This document shows positions 44,226 to 55,639 of a stretch of DNA of 64,000 bases, piece after piece (positions within the stretch are counted from its first letter, which is position 1; each line of letters opens with the position of its first letter). This DNA is from Antrodiella citrinella (lineage: Eukaryota; Basidiomycota; Agaricomycetes; Polyporales; Steccherinaceae). The stretch is from assembly GCA_004802725.1 (NCBI GenBank), contig SGPM01000002.1, positions 251,873 to 315,872 on the forward strand, in the 5' to 3' direction. The notes under the pieces are model-generated. The model worked only from the letters and a program-made list of their open reading frames with translations. It made no database searches and had not been told where the DNA came from. Position numbers and translations under genes: made by a program.

Positions 44226-46647
44226 ATGATGCTGAGCTATCGTCAGCTGCAGTCTGGCCTCGGCCGACGTGGTCCACATCTGTTTAGTGACTTTGGTCGC
44301 ATTTCGTCGAATACGGGTGGTTCAGTGGGGGCCCATGCCCCTAAATATTTGCGATCCACCGGTACTCGGTTTGCGTCCTCCAATGCTGCACCCAAATTCG
44401 GATCTTCGTCCATGTTTGTTGGCTTGGCAGGCCTCCTCGGCCTTGCCACGGTCGGCGTCCTCCTCATCCCTACCGTCAATGTCAAAGCACCTACTGAAAC
44501 TACGCAGGGACACGCATCGGCTGTCGAGATCAAGAAAGCCATCGCTGACCTTCAAACCGCGTTACCTGGTGAGGTGATCACAAATGCCGACGCACTTATA
44601 GAATACGGGTCGTCTGCCAGTTCATACCATCCAGCATCTCCCCATGCCGTTGCTGTACGCGTACAGAGCACAGAGGACGTTGTCAAAGTAGTCAATATTG
44701 CGAGAAAATACCGGATGCCGATAGTTCCCTGCAGCGGAGCAACAAGCTTAGAGGGACAACACTCTGGTGTGAGCAGTGTTGCCACTGATCTCACGTCAGA
44801 TTGAAGTAGTCTGACTGTGTTGTTTAGGTCGTTACTGGAAGTATTTGCGTCGATATGTCTGGTATGGACCAAATTATTGAGATTCACGGTGCGTTTATGT
44901 ACAAAGCTATTGTGGTGCCTTCTTGACATTGTATATCTAGCCGATGACGGCGATTTGGTATGTCAAGCTGGAGCTAGGTGGGAAGATATAAACCAAGCCC
45001 TTCACGATAAAGGCATCCCTCTCTTCTTTCCGGTGCGTACACATGAAGTTCGCGAATCAACTATTTCTCATATTCGTCTAGCTTGATCCAGGTCCTGGAG
45101 CAGTACGTGTTAACGGGTGAACTTACACAAAAAGTTATCTAAAACCACTGAATGATATAGACAATTGGTGGTATGATTGGGACAGGATGCTCTGGCAGTA
45201 AGTGTATGTGATCACGACTAGTGCACAAGGACTAAACATCTGCTTTGCCAGCAAATGCCGTTCGGTACGGGACTGCTCGCGGAGAATGGTTCCTCAATGT
45301 GGTATGTCATACATAGTCTAATTTCGGGCAAGGATGTCAATATTCTTTCGTAGACGGTTGTGCTCCCGAATGGCAAAGTCATCAAGACTCGCCGCCGCGC
45401 ACGAAAATCTGCTGCTGGATTTGACACCACACAGTTATTTATCGGTGCAGAAGGCACCCTTGGAATTGTGACTGAAGGTGTGTTCGCAGAAGCCATCAAG
45501 CCCAGTCCTATTCCGCTGAGAAAATTTCAGCTACGTTACGGCTTGCCCCCGTCATCCCCACGAAAGTAGCTGTGGCCCAATTTCCAACCGTCCAAAACGC
45601 GGTCAACGCTGTGCAAGAAATATTGAACAGTCCCGATGGTCCCCATATTCGTAAGCTGCATAGATGCCAGAGCTTTATACCCACTGACGAATTATACAGA
45701 GTGTGTGGAGCTGCTGGACAATAAGAGTACGCAAATTTAAGTTTATTCACCGCGTCGTCTGTTCATACTGACCAGACTCACAGTGATGGAAGCTATCAAT
45801 GCCGCTGGCTTGGTCTCCCGTCCTTACCCCGTCTCTGATTCCCTCTTCCTCAAGCTTCAAGGAACAGACATTTCTATCAAGCAGACCGCTGGAATGGTGC
45901 AGCAGGTTTTCAAGAAACATGGGAGCTATCATTTCGAATTTGCTGCGACCGAAGAAGAAGCAGCTGAGATGTGGGAGAACAGGAAGTATGCTTTGATGAG
46001 TACCATCTCTGCTGGTGGCGAGGGTGCACGGGTTTGGACTACCGATGTTTGGTAGGTTCTCTTACGGAGTGATGATTGATTTTGTCACTGATGGTTTTGC
46101 GATGCCAGTGTTCCTGTCTCTCGCCTTCCGGAATTAGTATACGAAACGAAGAAGGACCTGGAAAGCGTAGGGTTGGACAAAACGACCATCGTTGGCCATG
46201 TAGGAGACGGTAAGCCTTCCTGATCTATGAACACGCTCTATGAACACAATCTGACCGCTATGTACTTAGGGAATTTCCATGCTCTGATCGTGTTCAATAG
46301 CGACGAACAACTCCCCAAAGTCAGCGATGCAGTGCACCGTCTGGTACATCGTGCAATTGCCTTGGATGGAACATGTGCCCTATTCTCTTCTTCATAGATG
46401 ACATCCAACTGACAATATTGTACAGGCACGGGCGAACATGGTATCGGAGTCGGCAAGAAGGAGTACATGTACGACGAGCTGAGCGATGATACGGTCGAAC
46501 TCATGAAGACAATCAAGGCAGCCATCGATCCACTAGACATCATGAATCCGGACAAGGTACGCCATATACTGTCGTCCACCCAGTGCTGTCTCAAAACTAA
46601 TTGGCTTGCAGCTCTATCCGGACAAACCTGCTGACAGGAAACATTGA
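44226..46647 (+). CDS. DLD1: D-lactate dehydrogenase (cytochrome), mitochondrial
   Basis: FAD enzyme oxidising D-lactate to pyruvate and reducing cytochrome c at the mitochondrial inner membrane. The start [16 protein letters not shown] at 44226 begins a long presequence; a hydrophobic anchor [18 protein letters not shown] follows at about residues 62-80. The FAD-binding PCMH fold has [57 protein letters not shown] and [12 protein letters not shown]. The substrate-binding C-terminal domain has [25 protein letters not shown] and GHVGDGNFHALI (the conserved His-rich motif), then [17 protein letters not shown] and [14 protein letters not shown]. About a dozen short exons; internal introns were seen but not all listed. 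D-2-hydroxyglutarate dehydrogenase is a less likely alternative because of the N-terminal anchor. Confidence 0.92.
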
Positions 46648-46914
46648 GGCGGACTGCTTTCGGATTCAAATTGACGTACGGACCACATATCAATTGAACG
46701 AATGTTTTGAATATCTCCTGGAATATATTTCTACTTGGATCAAAGACACTCAGCCTCAAGTAGCACAGTCTAGTTTGTATTCTTTCCGTGAAGAATAATG
46801 ATACTTTGCTATGAACACGTACACATAAACGGTCAACGTAAAAGAACGCCGATACAACCCTTCTTCGCGGGGTCAGTGACTGATGTACATTATTTGCAGC
46901 ACAGACCACTTTGT

Positions 46915-48438
46915 CTACCAGCCTCTAGCTGCGAGTCTGCCGCCTTTCATATTGTCCGTGCTGAAAGACGATGTTTAGATCATTCCTTGGCACTTATTAC
47001 ACAGAAGAAACTACTCACATGGTCAAGCCAACCATTGCATCACCAATGTTCTCGGAGACCTGCAACATCAATGTGAATAAACTGTAAAACCTCAAGACGG
47101 ACAGCACTCATTACCTCCGCGAGGATCTTCGGGTTGTTGAAGTGAGTAACCGCCTGGACGATAGCCTTGGCCCGTGTTGCGGGATCACCGGACTGAAAAA
47201 TATCAGGTCAGTACAAATAGCACTCATGTCCGGCAGTAACATACATGGAAGATACCAGAGCCAACGAATACTGCAGCCAAATATGAGATTATTGTCGACG
47301 TGATCAATCCTTGGAACAATACATACCTCCGTCACAGCCCAGCTGCATCATCAAAGCAGCATCAGCGGGAGTAGCAATTCCACCGGCAGCGAAGTTGACG
47401 ACAGGCAGACGTTTCAATCTTGCGGTCTCTTTGAGTAGGTGGAAGGGGGCTTGGATATCCTTTGCATAGGCGTAAAGCTCCTCCTCGCTCATGACACTGG
47501 CTTTTCTGATTTCGCTCATGACTGAACGCTGGTGGCGAACTGCCTCAACCACATTTCCGGTACCAGCCTCACCCTTGGTACGGATGAAAGCTGCTCCTTC
47601 CGAGATGCGTCGCAGAGCCTCGCCCAAGTTGCGCGCGCCGCATACGAAGGGCACTTTGAAGGCATGCTTGTTGATGTGGTGCTCCTCATCGGCAGGCGTC
47701 AAGACTTCGGACTCATCGATGTAATCAATTCCGATGACTTGGAGGATCTAGGGAATGCTGTTGTGAGATGCGAGTTCCGAACACAGTTGAGCCAAGGACG
47801 TACTTGAGCCTCAACGAAATGGCCTATGCGGACTTTAGCCATGACCGGAATGGTAACAGCGTCAACAATCGCTTTGATCATGTGCGGATCGCTCTGCAGA
47901 TCACCAAGATCAGAACTGAGCGAAATCCACGTGCAGACAAAAGCTTGCCATTCGGGCAACTCCTCCCTCCGCACGGATATCTGCAGGTACGCGTTCCAAG
48001 GCCATTACAGCGCATGCACCAGCTTCTTCAGCTATGCGTGCCTGTCGAAGTGATTCGTTGTAGTCAGAATCATGATAGACACAGGTCACCTGTGAACAGA
48101 TCTACCTGCTCAACGTTGACTACGTCCATGATTACGCCGCCCTAAGAACGTCATAAATATATGATCCCCTAGAATCAATTACTGTACTCACCTTAAGCAT
48201 CTGCGCGAGTCCAGATTTAACCTGATAAACGCCATAGCATGGTCAGATGCCACGGTGAGTTCGAAGAGCTCTTGAGCAATTGACATACTCCGAATGTTCC
48301 CAAACTACTACTGCCTCCATCTTTGTGCGTCATGGATCTTGTCGGGGCTACAACTGGTGTTCCGGAGGGGTTACCAACGCCGTGAGTTACAGGTGCAGGC
48401 AAAGGCGAACCGTTTGGGGTCGCAATGGGGGTTGTCAT
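46915..48438 (-). CDS. SNZ1: Pyridoxal 5'-phosphate synthase subunit PDX1/SNZ1
   Basis: Synthase subunit that makes PLP from ribose 5-phosphate, glyceraldehyde 3-phosphate and ammonia supplied by the glutaminase SNO1/PDX2 (not in this window). The start at 48438 gives a non-conserved N-terminal tail of about 50 residues before [12 protein letters not shown], then [138 protein letters not shown] and [14 protein letters not shown]. The Lys in MAKVRIGH and the Lys in RTKGEAG are the two catalytic lysines of the family. It ends LAARGW. One intron (47948-47894) uses a GC donor. Confidence 0.96.
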
Positions 48439-49328
48439 TGCTCGATGCGAGTGAGGACCACGAGAAGAAATACTAGAAAAAGGTGGGACTGGAAATGACT
48501 CGGGATGGGCGCAAGAGTACTTGGATGGATAAAAATTATCACGATAGCGCTGACAGTCAGCGTCGATCAATTGGTGGCGGATAGCCGTCTCCGTTCTTCT
48601 CTGAGTCTCTCACTTACTTCAATGTCTTTCTCCACCGTCCTCATTCCGAGTCTCAATCATCGACACCCTAACGGCTTTCAACCATGATTCAGCTCTATCG
48701 TATTTATCCCGCATCTTGCCTACCGAAATACCGGAAAGGTTCTCCGTGACCCTGCGGCTGCAGAGACGCGCCGACTGCAGCTTCCAATCGTACGTGCACG
48801 AGTGTCTCCGGATTGTTCTCACTAACTCCATGCCGTTCACTCAGTAGGCACGATGAAAGTCGGTGCATTACGTGCCCTTGATGCAACTAGACGCGCCACG
48901 CCATGCCGCTATACCGATCTTCTACTTGCATATGGAAGGCCTGGGATAAAGTGTCATAGGTATGTGCATGGTGTGCTGGATCAGATAGCACAGGGTTTGT
49001 GTTGTAGACTGGTGAGCAAGCTCAGTGGTCAGTTTGTTGAATTCCTGACGCTGAACTATTCCACGCAGCTGCCCTTGCGTTTCTATATAAATTGTGTTAT
49101 GTCGGACAGCGCATAACCCTTTGCATCCGGATTGTTTTCGGATAATCGTGCTCTTCGAAGTGGATACTACGATTCTTCATTCACCGCTCCTCAGCGAAGC
49201 CTACGGGTCCTCGTCGGTCGTGAAAGTCCGCGGTTTCGCTCTCGTGAACCGTTTGGCGGGCCGCGGATGTACCAGACGACTTTATAAGAGTGCCGTCGCT
49301 ATGAAAAACCCCGGTGTCAAGGTCCAAG
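48439..49328. other. Divergent promoter, SNZ1 / galactanase
   Basis: 890 bp without a supported gene. TATATAAA at about 49085 and TTTATAAG at 49281 are TATA candidates for the galactanase gene. Confidence 0.5.
49281..49288 (+). promoter_or_regulatory. Possible TATA box of the GH43 gene
   Basis: TTTATAAG, 48 bp upstream of the ATG at 49329. Confidence 0.35.
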
Positions 49329-51546
49329 ATGCTCCGAGTATTGTGGTCCTTATTGTTGCTCTTCATCTCCTCCGCGTATGCTCAGAACAACGTGATCGTT
49401 TCCGGGGCAACGTGGATGGACACAAGTGGAAACGTCATACAAGCTCACGGAGCTGGAATATTTAAAGTGAAAGCTGTTTTCTTAATTGAATACAATTTGA
49501 CCTGATGCTCACCACCATATAGGTTGGAAGCACATTTTACTGGGTTGGAGAAGATAAATCACTCAACAGTGCTCTGTTCAAAGCGGTATCCTGCTATTCG
49601 GTTCGCTTACTGCGTGTTCATCTATATCTAGAATGACACTGAAGATCTTTTGAAGTCCAATGATCTTGTGAATTGGTCTCGTCAGAACGATGCCTTAAGT
49701 CCTATAGCCAACACTATGATTTCAACGTCGAACATCGTGGAACGGCCCAAGGGTATGTCTGCGATCTAATGACACCGGTCGCGTCGTATTCATTATGATT
49801 ATCTCAGTGTTGTTCAACCAGAAGGTGATTTGAGAACCGACCTTCCCTTCCTCTCGTGTTCATGAACCTTCATGTACCTATAGAACTCTGAGTACGTGAT
49901 GTGGTTCCATTCCGATACTTCAAAGTATGTATCCTTACTCGTCCGCCTCCACGTTCCATTCACTGATCAATGAACTGTCTCGCGTGTAATGTCTCATTAG
50001 CTATGGTGCTGCCATGGTTGGTGTGGCTACCGCGAAGTCACCGTGTGGGCCATACACTTATAAGTCCAGCTTCAAGCCTCTGGGCGCAGATTCGAGAGAT
50101 GAAGGCCTCTTTTTGGACGGTGCGAACATCCGAATGATTTCAGAACGAACTCTCATCCTATTTTACAGATGACAGTAAGCTCTCCGCGGATAGCGTCGGC
50201 CTCGCTAATAATGCGGGTGTTGTGGCTTAGGTGCTCTGACGGCGTATCTGCTGTACGCTTCTGACAACAACCAGAACTTTAAGATTTCCCAGCTTGACAC
50301 TAACTACTACAACGTGACCACCCAAGTCGCCGAGCTATCAGGTAGGTTTGAGTTTATTCAACCGATCGGCGCCACATATGAAATGAGTTGCGCAGCGGCT
50401 ACTTTGGAGTCTCCAGGTGTGGTCAAGCGGAATGGCGTATGTACCCGTGTCCCAGGTCACATCGATGATAATCCAGCTGATCTCCCGGACGTGCCTAGGA
50501 ATACTATCTCATTGCATCGCACACGAGTGGATGGACTCCCAATCCCAACAAATGGTTCTCGGCATCGGTGAGTTGATACATATCGAGTGATCAACTTCCG
50601 AGCGGACACTAACGACAAGTTTCATACAGTCCCTCTCCGGCCCTTGGTCGTCTCAGGCTGATATCGCACCAGAGAACGTACGTACATACTTCTCACAGAA
50701 CGCCTATGATTTGCCGTTGGGATCAAACGCAATCTACATGGGCGACCGATGGCGGCCAGATTTGTTGGGGAGCAGTCGGTATATCTGGTACCCTCTAGAT
50801 TTTTCTAGTGGCACTCCGACTCTCGTGCACGCCGATGTGTGGAGTGTTAACTTGCAAGCGGGTGAGCACACATGTCATAATAGAATCATGCTCTGTTATA
50901 TGTTCCGTTTCTCTCGGGTTTATATCGATTTGGGGAGTTGACCGTACACCTCAGGTACGTATTCCGCCGCGACCGGTACGGCCTACGAAGCAGAGAGTGG
51001 TTCTATCGGCGGGTCCGCCACGCTCTTATCCGACTCATCGTTCTCCGGAGGTAAAGCAGTTGGTTATCTTGGTATGTCCGCACTTCCGTTTGTCCCTGGC
51101 TTGATCTTGACCGCTGATGTGCGATAGGGCATGGCGGGACGGTTACCCTGCACAACGTCCAAGGCAACGGCGAGCAGTATTGGATTGCGTTGTACTACGC
51201 GAACGGAGATTCAACGTGGAGGAATGTTACTATGAGGTCCGTAGGAAACCCGTTTCTCTCTAAATAGGTCAAATGTCAAATGTGCCAATCAACTGCGTCT
51301 TGATCTAGCGTCAACAATGCCCCCTCAATCCTTGTCGACCAGCCCGACACCGGAGGTGGTCAGGTCATACTCAGCGTGCCCGTGCAGGTCCAGCTGAATA
51401 ATGGTGCGAATACGATCGTGTTTGGCGCAAACCAGAATAGTGAGTCGAGTATCTAATCCAGTGACAATGTGGCAGATCACTGACTTCAACCCCTCTCCTT
51501 GTGCAAAGACTACGCTGGGGATTTGGACAAGATTGTGGTGTACTGA
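49329..51546 (+). CDS. Secreted exo-beta-1,3-galactanase, GH43 with C-terminal CBM35
   Basis: Cleaves beta-1,3-galactan main chains of arabinogalactan-proteins. Signal peptide MLRVLWSLLLLFISSAYA. The GH43 propeller has FYWVGEDKSLNSALFKAVSC, SSNDLVNWSRQNDALSPIA, NIVERPK, NSEYVMWFHSDTSNYGAAMV, GPYTYKSSFKPLGADSRDE, then LDDDSALTAYLLYASDNNQN, TLESPGVVKRNGEYYLIASH and AIYMGDRWRPDLLGSSRYIW. The CBM35 module follows from about YEAESGSIGG to the last residues NNYAGDLDKIVVY. The sequence agrees closely in order with the Phanerochaete Pc1,3Gal43A type, in which the usual catalytic base Asp is replaced. About 13 exons, including a 6-nt exon at 50169-50174. The stop is at 51544-51546; the ORF just downstream (to 51640) is not part of it. 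Confidence 0.92.
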
Positions 51547-51980
51547 CGCATGCTGCATTTTATTGACTCTTGACATGTACATTCAATTTCCTGAATTCCA
51601 GAACAACGATAAGAGCATCAGCTTCCAAGAAGGCGTGTGACATAAGGGTCGGGAACATTAGCGGTAAACGGTGGTGCCGTGGTGTACCGTAGCGCGACAG
51701 AACTTCGCTTGATCATGGTACCAGGAATGTGAGTGAGACACACGGTCGCATTGAGTGCAATGAGTGCATCACCTCATCAGCACGGGGAGAATTGAACCGA
51801 ATTGGCATCGATTGCGCTGACCCCGCAGTAAATGGGGACTGAGCACATGAACGTCAAGGCGGCGTAAAATAGGACGACGCCGTGACATTGTCGGATTGAG
51901 ATTAGGACTAGAGAATCCGTATAAAGCCATAGAAGACGATGGATGTTTTCATGGTAACTGTATTACCAGAAAGACGCGCA
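51547..51980. other. Convergent 3' region
   Basis: 434 bp between facing stops; no ORF of interest. Presumed 3' UTRs of the galactanase and mL49 genes. Confidence 0.5.
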
Positions 51981-52456
51981 TCAAAACCCTTTGGCTTGGA
52001 GCCACCGAACTACGTCGTGTTTCCATTTTCCTCCGCCGAGAACGACATGACGGGAACGGACGGAATGGATTTTGAGACTTGCAACTTTGGGGGAGCCTTC
52101 GGGATATAAAGTCGTGGCAATATCGTGGACCAGGGCCTATAGATTCGGAACATCAGCATGCGCCGTCGGCCGGAAAATATGTCAGCAAAACTGCAGCTGC
52201 GTGAACTCACATCCACGTTTCCTTCTACATTTCGTATGAGGGTGAGGTATTTATTGCTGTTACGGATGTCGGTGTACACCGGTAGGGAGCCACGTGTATT
52301 GCGCGGAACGAAGTATGGGTGCTGCACGAGCGACGATTCCTCGTGCGCCGGTGCTGTGGTTTGTACCGCATTGCAGACAGGAACTGTGCGCGAATACGAC
52401 CGTACTTGGCGTATGGGAGTTGTACGAGCGAGCTTTAGCATGGCTGCGAGAGACAT
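51981..52456 (-). CDS. IMG2: Mitochondrial large-subunit ribosomal protein mL49 (IMG2 family, 133 aa)
   Basis: Exons on the minus strand 52456-52211 and 52136-51981, phase 0. The N-terminus (MSLAAMLKLARTTPIRQVRS) is a mitochondrial presequence. Family signature PYFVPRNTRGSLPVYTDIRN is complete, then YLTLIRNVEGNVDALVHDI and, in exon 2, KIHSVRSRHVVLGGGKWKHD and VVRWLQAKGF at the C-terminus. The frame stays open upstream to an ATG at 52684, which would add 76 residues of Ser/Pro/Arg-rich sequence unlike the family; 52456 (or 52441) is the likely start because it leaves a normal targeting peptide. Length is normal for IMG2/mL49. Confidence 0.92.
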
Positions 52457-53417
52457 GCAGCTGTCAGAGACAAACGTTCCGAGGACATGAGAAGGCTGAA
52501 GGGTATCGGAGAGATGTAATAGTTGACGCACCGGATAGAAATGGAAATAGCGCGGAACGACGTGTCTTTTCGACTGTGGAAGCAAAAAGAGCAGCACAGG
52601 GGTGAGCGGGACAGGGAACTGTGGAAGGAGGCCGCCGCGTTGACTCGACTGTTTCAGACGTGCAGTTGAGGCTGAGAGCAACATCAGCGTCGGGATGAGC
52701 GTCTCTTGGCGGTATAGCCGAATGCGGAAAGACGCTTACTCTGACTAGCAGCTCTCCTTCCGCTATCCTTTTCTTGTGGCTTCGCAGCGTTTCACAAGCT
52801 TTATCTTGCGTAAAAACGATCGCTCGACACGACAGAAGGTCGTAATCGCTATGCCGGTGTGTTTCGACTCGCACGCGCCGCAAACTTTCTATTGTTCCAG
52901 CGCTCGTCGGCCCTAGGAACCATGGCGCAGGACAATGCCTTCAAGGTTTTCACTTGGCTGCGACAGTCACCACGTCGCATTTGGACATGACCTCCAGGGC
53001 TAACCAGGGCGTCCTGCCAGAACCAGGTGAGCATCTCCCCTTGGATCTCAGTCAGGATGCGAAAATGACCCTCCGTGGCGGAAGATGTGGCTGATTTGTT
53101 GTTGATTCACACTGATCGAACGCAAGAACCGCGCATTCGCCCACCGCTACCCGTCCGCTGCCCACATGAGGATGTCTCCTGATTTAGTGGTGCCCAAGCC
53201 CGTGCATCAGCCCACCACCGTCCTTCCAATATTAATTTCGTATCCACTGCCTTTTTGCCGGCACCCGTCACCTCGGTAATGCGTAATTCTCCAGCGACAC
53301 TCCCCTTCTCCTTAGCCACCGCCAGGGCGCCCACCTGTTCTTATCCGGATCCGATGCATTCTTATAAGCTCGCACGAGCCCTTCACTGGCCTCTTCCCAA
53401 TCCCCCTCCCTCTCGCC
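52457..53417. other. Divergent promoter region
   Basis: 961 bp between the mL49 start and the next plus-strand start. CT-rich with CACC tracts near the right end. No supported gene. Confidence 0.5.
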
Positions 53418-54220
53418 ATGGCCACTGCCTATCTCCCGTTTGCACCCAGCATCCCCTACTACCCGCTGCCGCCGCCTAGACATGGTCAATCCTCCCGACT
53501 CGTCGCGACGAGCACCGGCCTCTATTATAACAACTCAGCGATGACATATGCGCAGCGCCCGGCGTTCCCCACTGGCCCAGCGCAACATCTATACCAGTCG
53601 GCGGGCTCGTGGGCTGACTCCCAGAGCTGTCTCTTTGGTGCCAGCTTTCCTGCAGACCTCTCTGCAGCCCTGCCCGTTTCCCAGAAACCTATAATGACCT
53701 TCCTGCCGGAAGGAGATTTCTCGCCACTTGAAGCATTGTCCACATGCACAGACTGTAAGTGCAAACTGCGCCATCCGTATTTGTCCATATCGACGATCCT
53801 GACCTCGTTCGTCCTCGGTGCTTCTTAGTTCCTCCGTCCTCGCCGTCCGACACATCTTCTACTTCGCCATCTGCGAGTCCTGACTTTGTGCATGCGGTAT
53901 GCAACGCTCCACTAGTGGCGCCTGTACCTCTTCCATACCACTCGCCTACCTTCCTCCAATTCGATCTCCCAGATGACGACGAAGACCTGTCTCATCCACC
54001 CTATGTCTCCCGCCCGCACAAACGCAAACGGTCCGATTCCGAAGCTTCAAATTCAGACATGTTGGCGCCTAGCGCCGCCAAACGTCGCGTTAGCTCGGCC
54101 GCCATTCCCGCTAATATGCATGGAACGAGACACCGAGGCGACGCACCCGCCACGCGGCATCCTTTGCGACGTTGGCCAATTCAGCCGGGGACAACGGACG
54201 GTGCTGGTGTACCCGGCTAA
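53418..54220 (+). CDS. Hypothetical Ser/Pro-rich nuclear-type protein (242 aa)
   Basis: Not recognised. Two exons, 53418-53754 and 53829-54220, phase 1. The N-terminus is Pro/Tyr/Ala-rich (MATAYLPFAPSIPYYPLPPP). FLPEGDFSPLEALSTCTD ends exon 1, a short acidic/hydrophobic patch like a docking or activation motif. Exon 2 begins with a Ser-run (PPSSPSDTSSTSPSASPD), passes the acidic FDLPDDDEDLSHPP, then a bipartite NLS-like RPHKRKRSDSEASN and PSAAKRRVSSA. It ends Arg-rich. No folded domain is visible. Real coding is supported by the clean intron and low stop density; the last 35 residues are the least sure because another frame is also open there. Confidence 0.55.
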
Positions 54221-55639
54221 CGTAACGATCTCCCGACCTGGATTTTTCATCTTATGACGTGAGTACTATACTGCGCTCTCCGAAGTTTTTTCCTTGCACA
54301 TGCTGACACTACCGTTTTCTCTTCGGAAATTCAGGCAACACAGACATTTGTATATAGCCCGTAGGCCATTGCGGTCCCAGGATGGGTTTCGGCAGTCAAT
54401 CTACTGTCTCATCACCGGAGGCTGTCGCTGTCAGCTACCTTTAGCATCCCTAAGGCGCGTTTGACAGTGATAGGCCAATATGATGCCATCGTCTTGGGAT
54501 GCGTCGATGCGCTCCAAGTGTTTGATATCTTGGAGTCTCCATCATTGCAGGGGAGGTGTCGCCATGCAAGTTGTACATATCAGGCACACACACAAGTACA
54601 TACCCCCTTTCATCCCCCTCTTTTAGACAGATGTCCAAAGATATCTTCTGGCATTCGCATTCCACGCACGCATCCTCATTAGCATAATTTTTCCAAGCCA
54701 ATTGGCTCCATCTATATATTGTTACCACCCGCAAACGCATGTTCTTGCTTTCACGTTCGCATCTACGATATCATACCTTACATACTCCCATACATCTCAT
54801 CGTTTTTCTTGCATCGGCTTCGCACTTTACACGCATCTTTATATTGGCTCCTACACATCATCTCGGACCTTCGGTATTTGTTTCATGTCCTGTATACGTA
54901 GTCATCTCCGTTACTATTGTAACGTCCGTCCTGTCCAAGAATCCGAAGCGTCCATGATCCATCGTAGGCTTCCCGCGGAAATTGATTACACCGTTCCGTT
55001 ACCATCTCTGTCAAGACCGCCGTGCGGGTTCAAGAACAAGGAGTTGTGGACGCTTGAATCAATCCCAGGTCGGCGATGGCGGTCAAGCAAGCAATGCAAC
55101 GCAACATGCGTGTTCATTGTTCGTCTCTTCAGCGCTCAGCGCAGGAGCTTCTCTATGTACATGGTTATGAGACAAATAACCTCGGCGCTGAACCGTGCTG
55201 TCCCTGTACCCGTGCTTTGATAACCCCAAGTAGTGCGACTCCCGAGTACGTTTAATATGCTTTTTGCAGGCTAATCGGACCATGCAACAGTCAGTCAGAC
55301 AGATATCACAAGATGAGCCGGAGTCAATGTGGCGTCATGCCACACATATATCGGACAGGCACAGTAGCAGGCGAGAAGATGAGATAATGAAAAGCAACGA
55401 TATTAACAAAGACAATCATGAGTAGTACCAGACATATCACGGGGCATATGATAAGTTGCTGTTCCTCCCTAACCTGTCGCGAAAGTTATGCGAGTACGAG
55501 AGGGAAACTGTCCAACCTAGGAGTGACAACACCAGAGAAAACCAGGGACACCTCTACACCAGAACCATCCGGCATGACTCCGCGATGAGTGAGCCAGACT
55601 AGCGGCGGTCCCTGGGAGCCATGTATTGAGGTAAAATGC
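54221..55639. other. Long convergent intergenic region (1.4 kb)
   Basis: Unusually long for a tail-to-tail pair in this window, where other such gaps are 59-435 bp except the tRNA-bearing one and the 765-bp gap at 5.8 kb. T/C-rich from about 54.7 to 54.9 kb. An open frame at 54702-55220 starts at TTG and looks non-coding. Confidence 0.5.

Noticed and set aside
51547..51640. Short frame after the galactanase (NNDKSISFQEGV)
   Set aside because: Another acceptor (TGCAAAG) gives the conserved C-terminus NNYAGDLDKIVVY and a stop at 51546.
52457..52684. Upstream ATG extension of mL49
   Set aside because: Would add 76 residues unlike the family and hide a good mitochondrial presequence.
54702..55220. 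Plus-strand open frame of 172 codons
   Set aside because: TTG start, T-rich DNA giving Ser/Tyr/His-rich translation; no recognisable domain.
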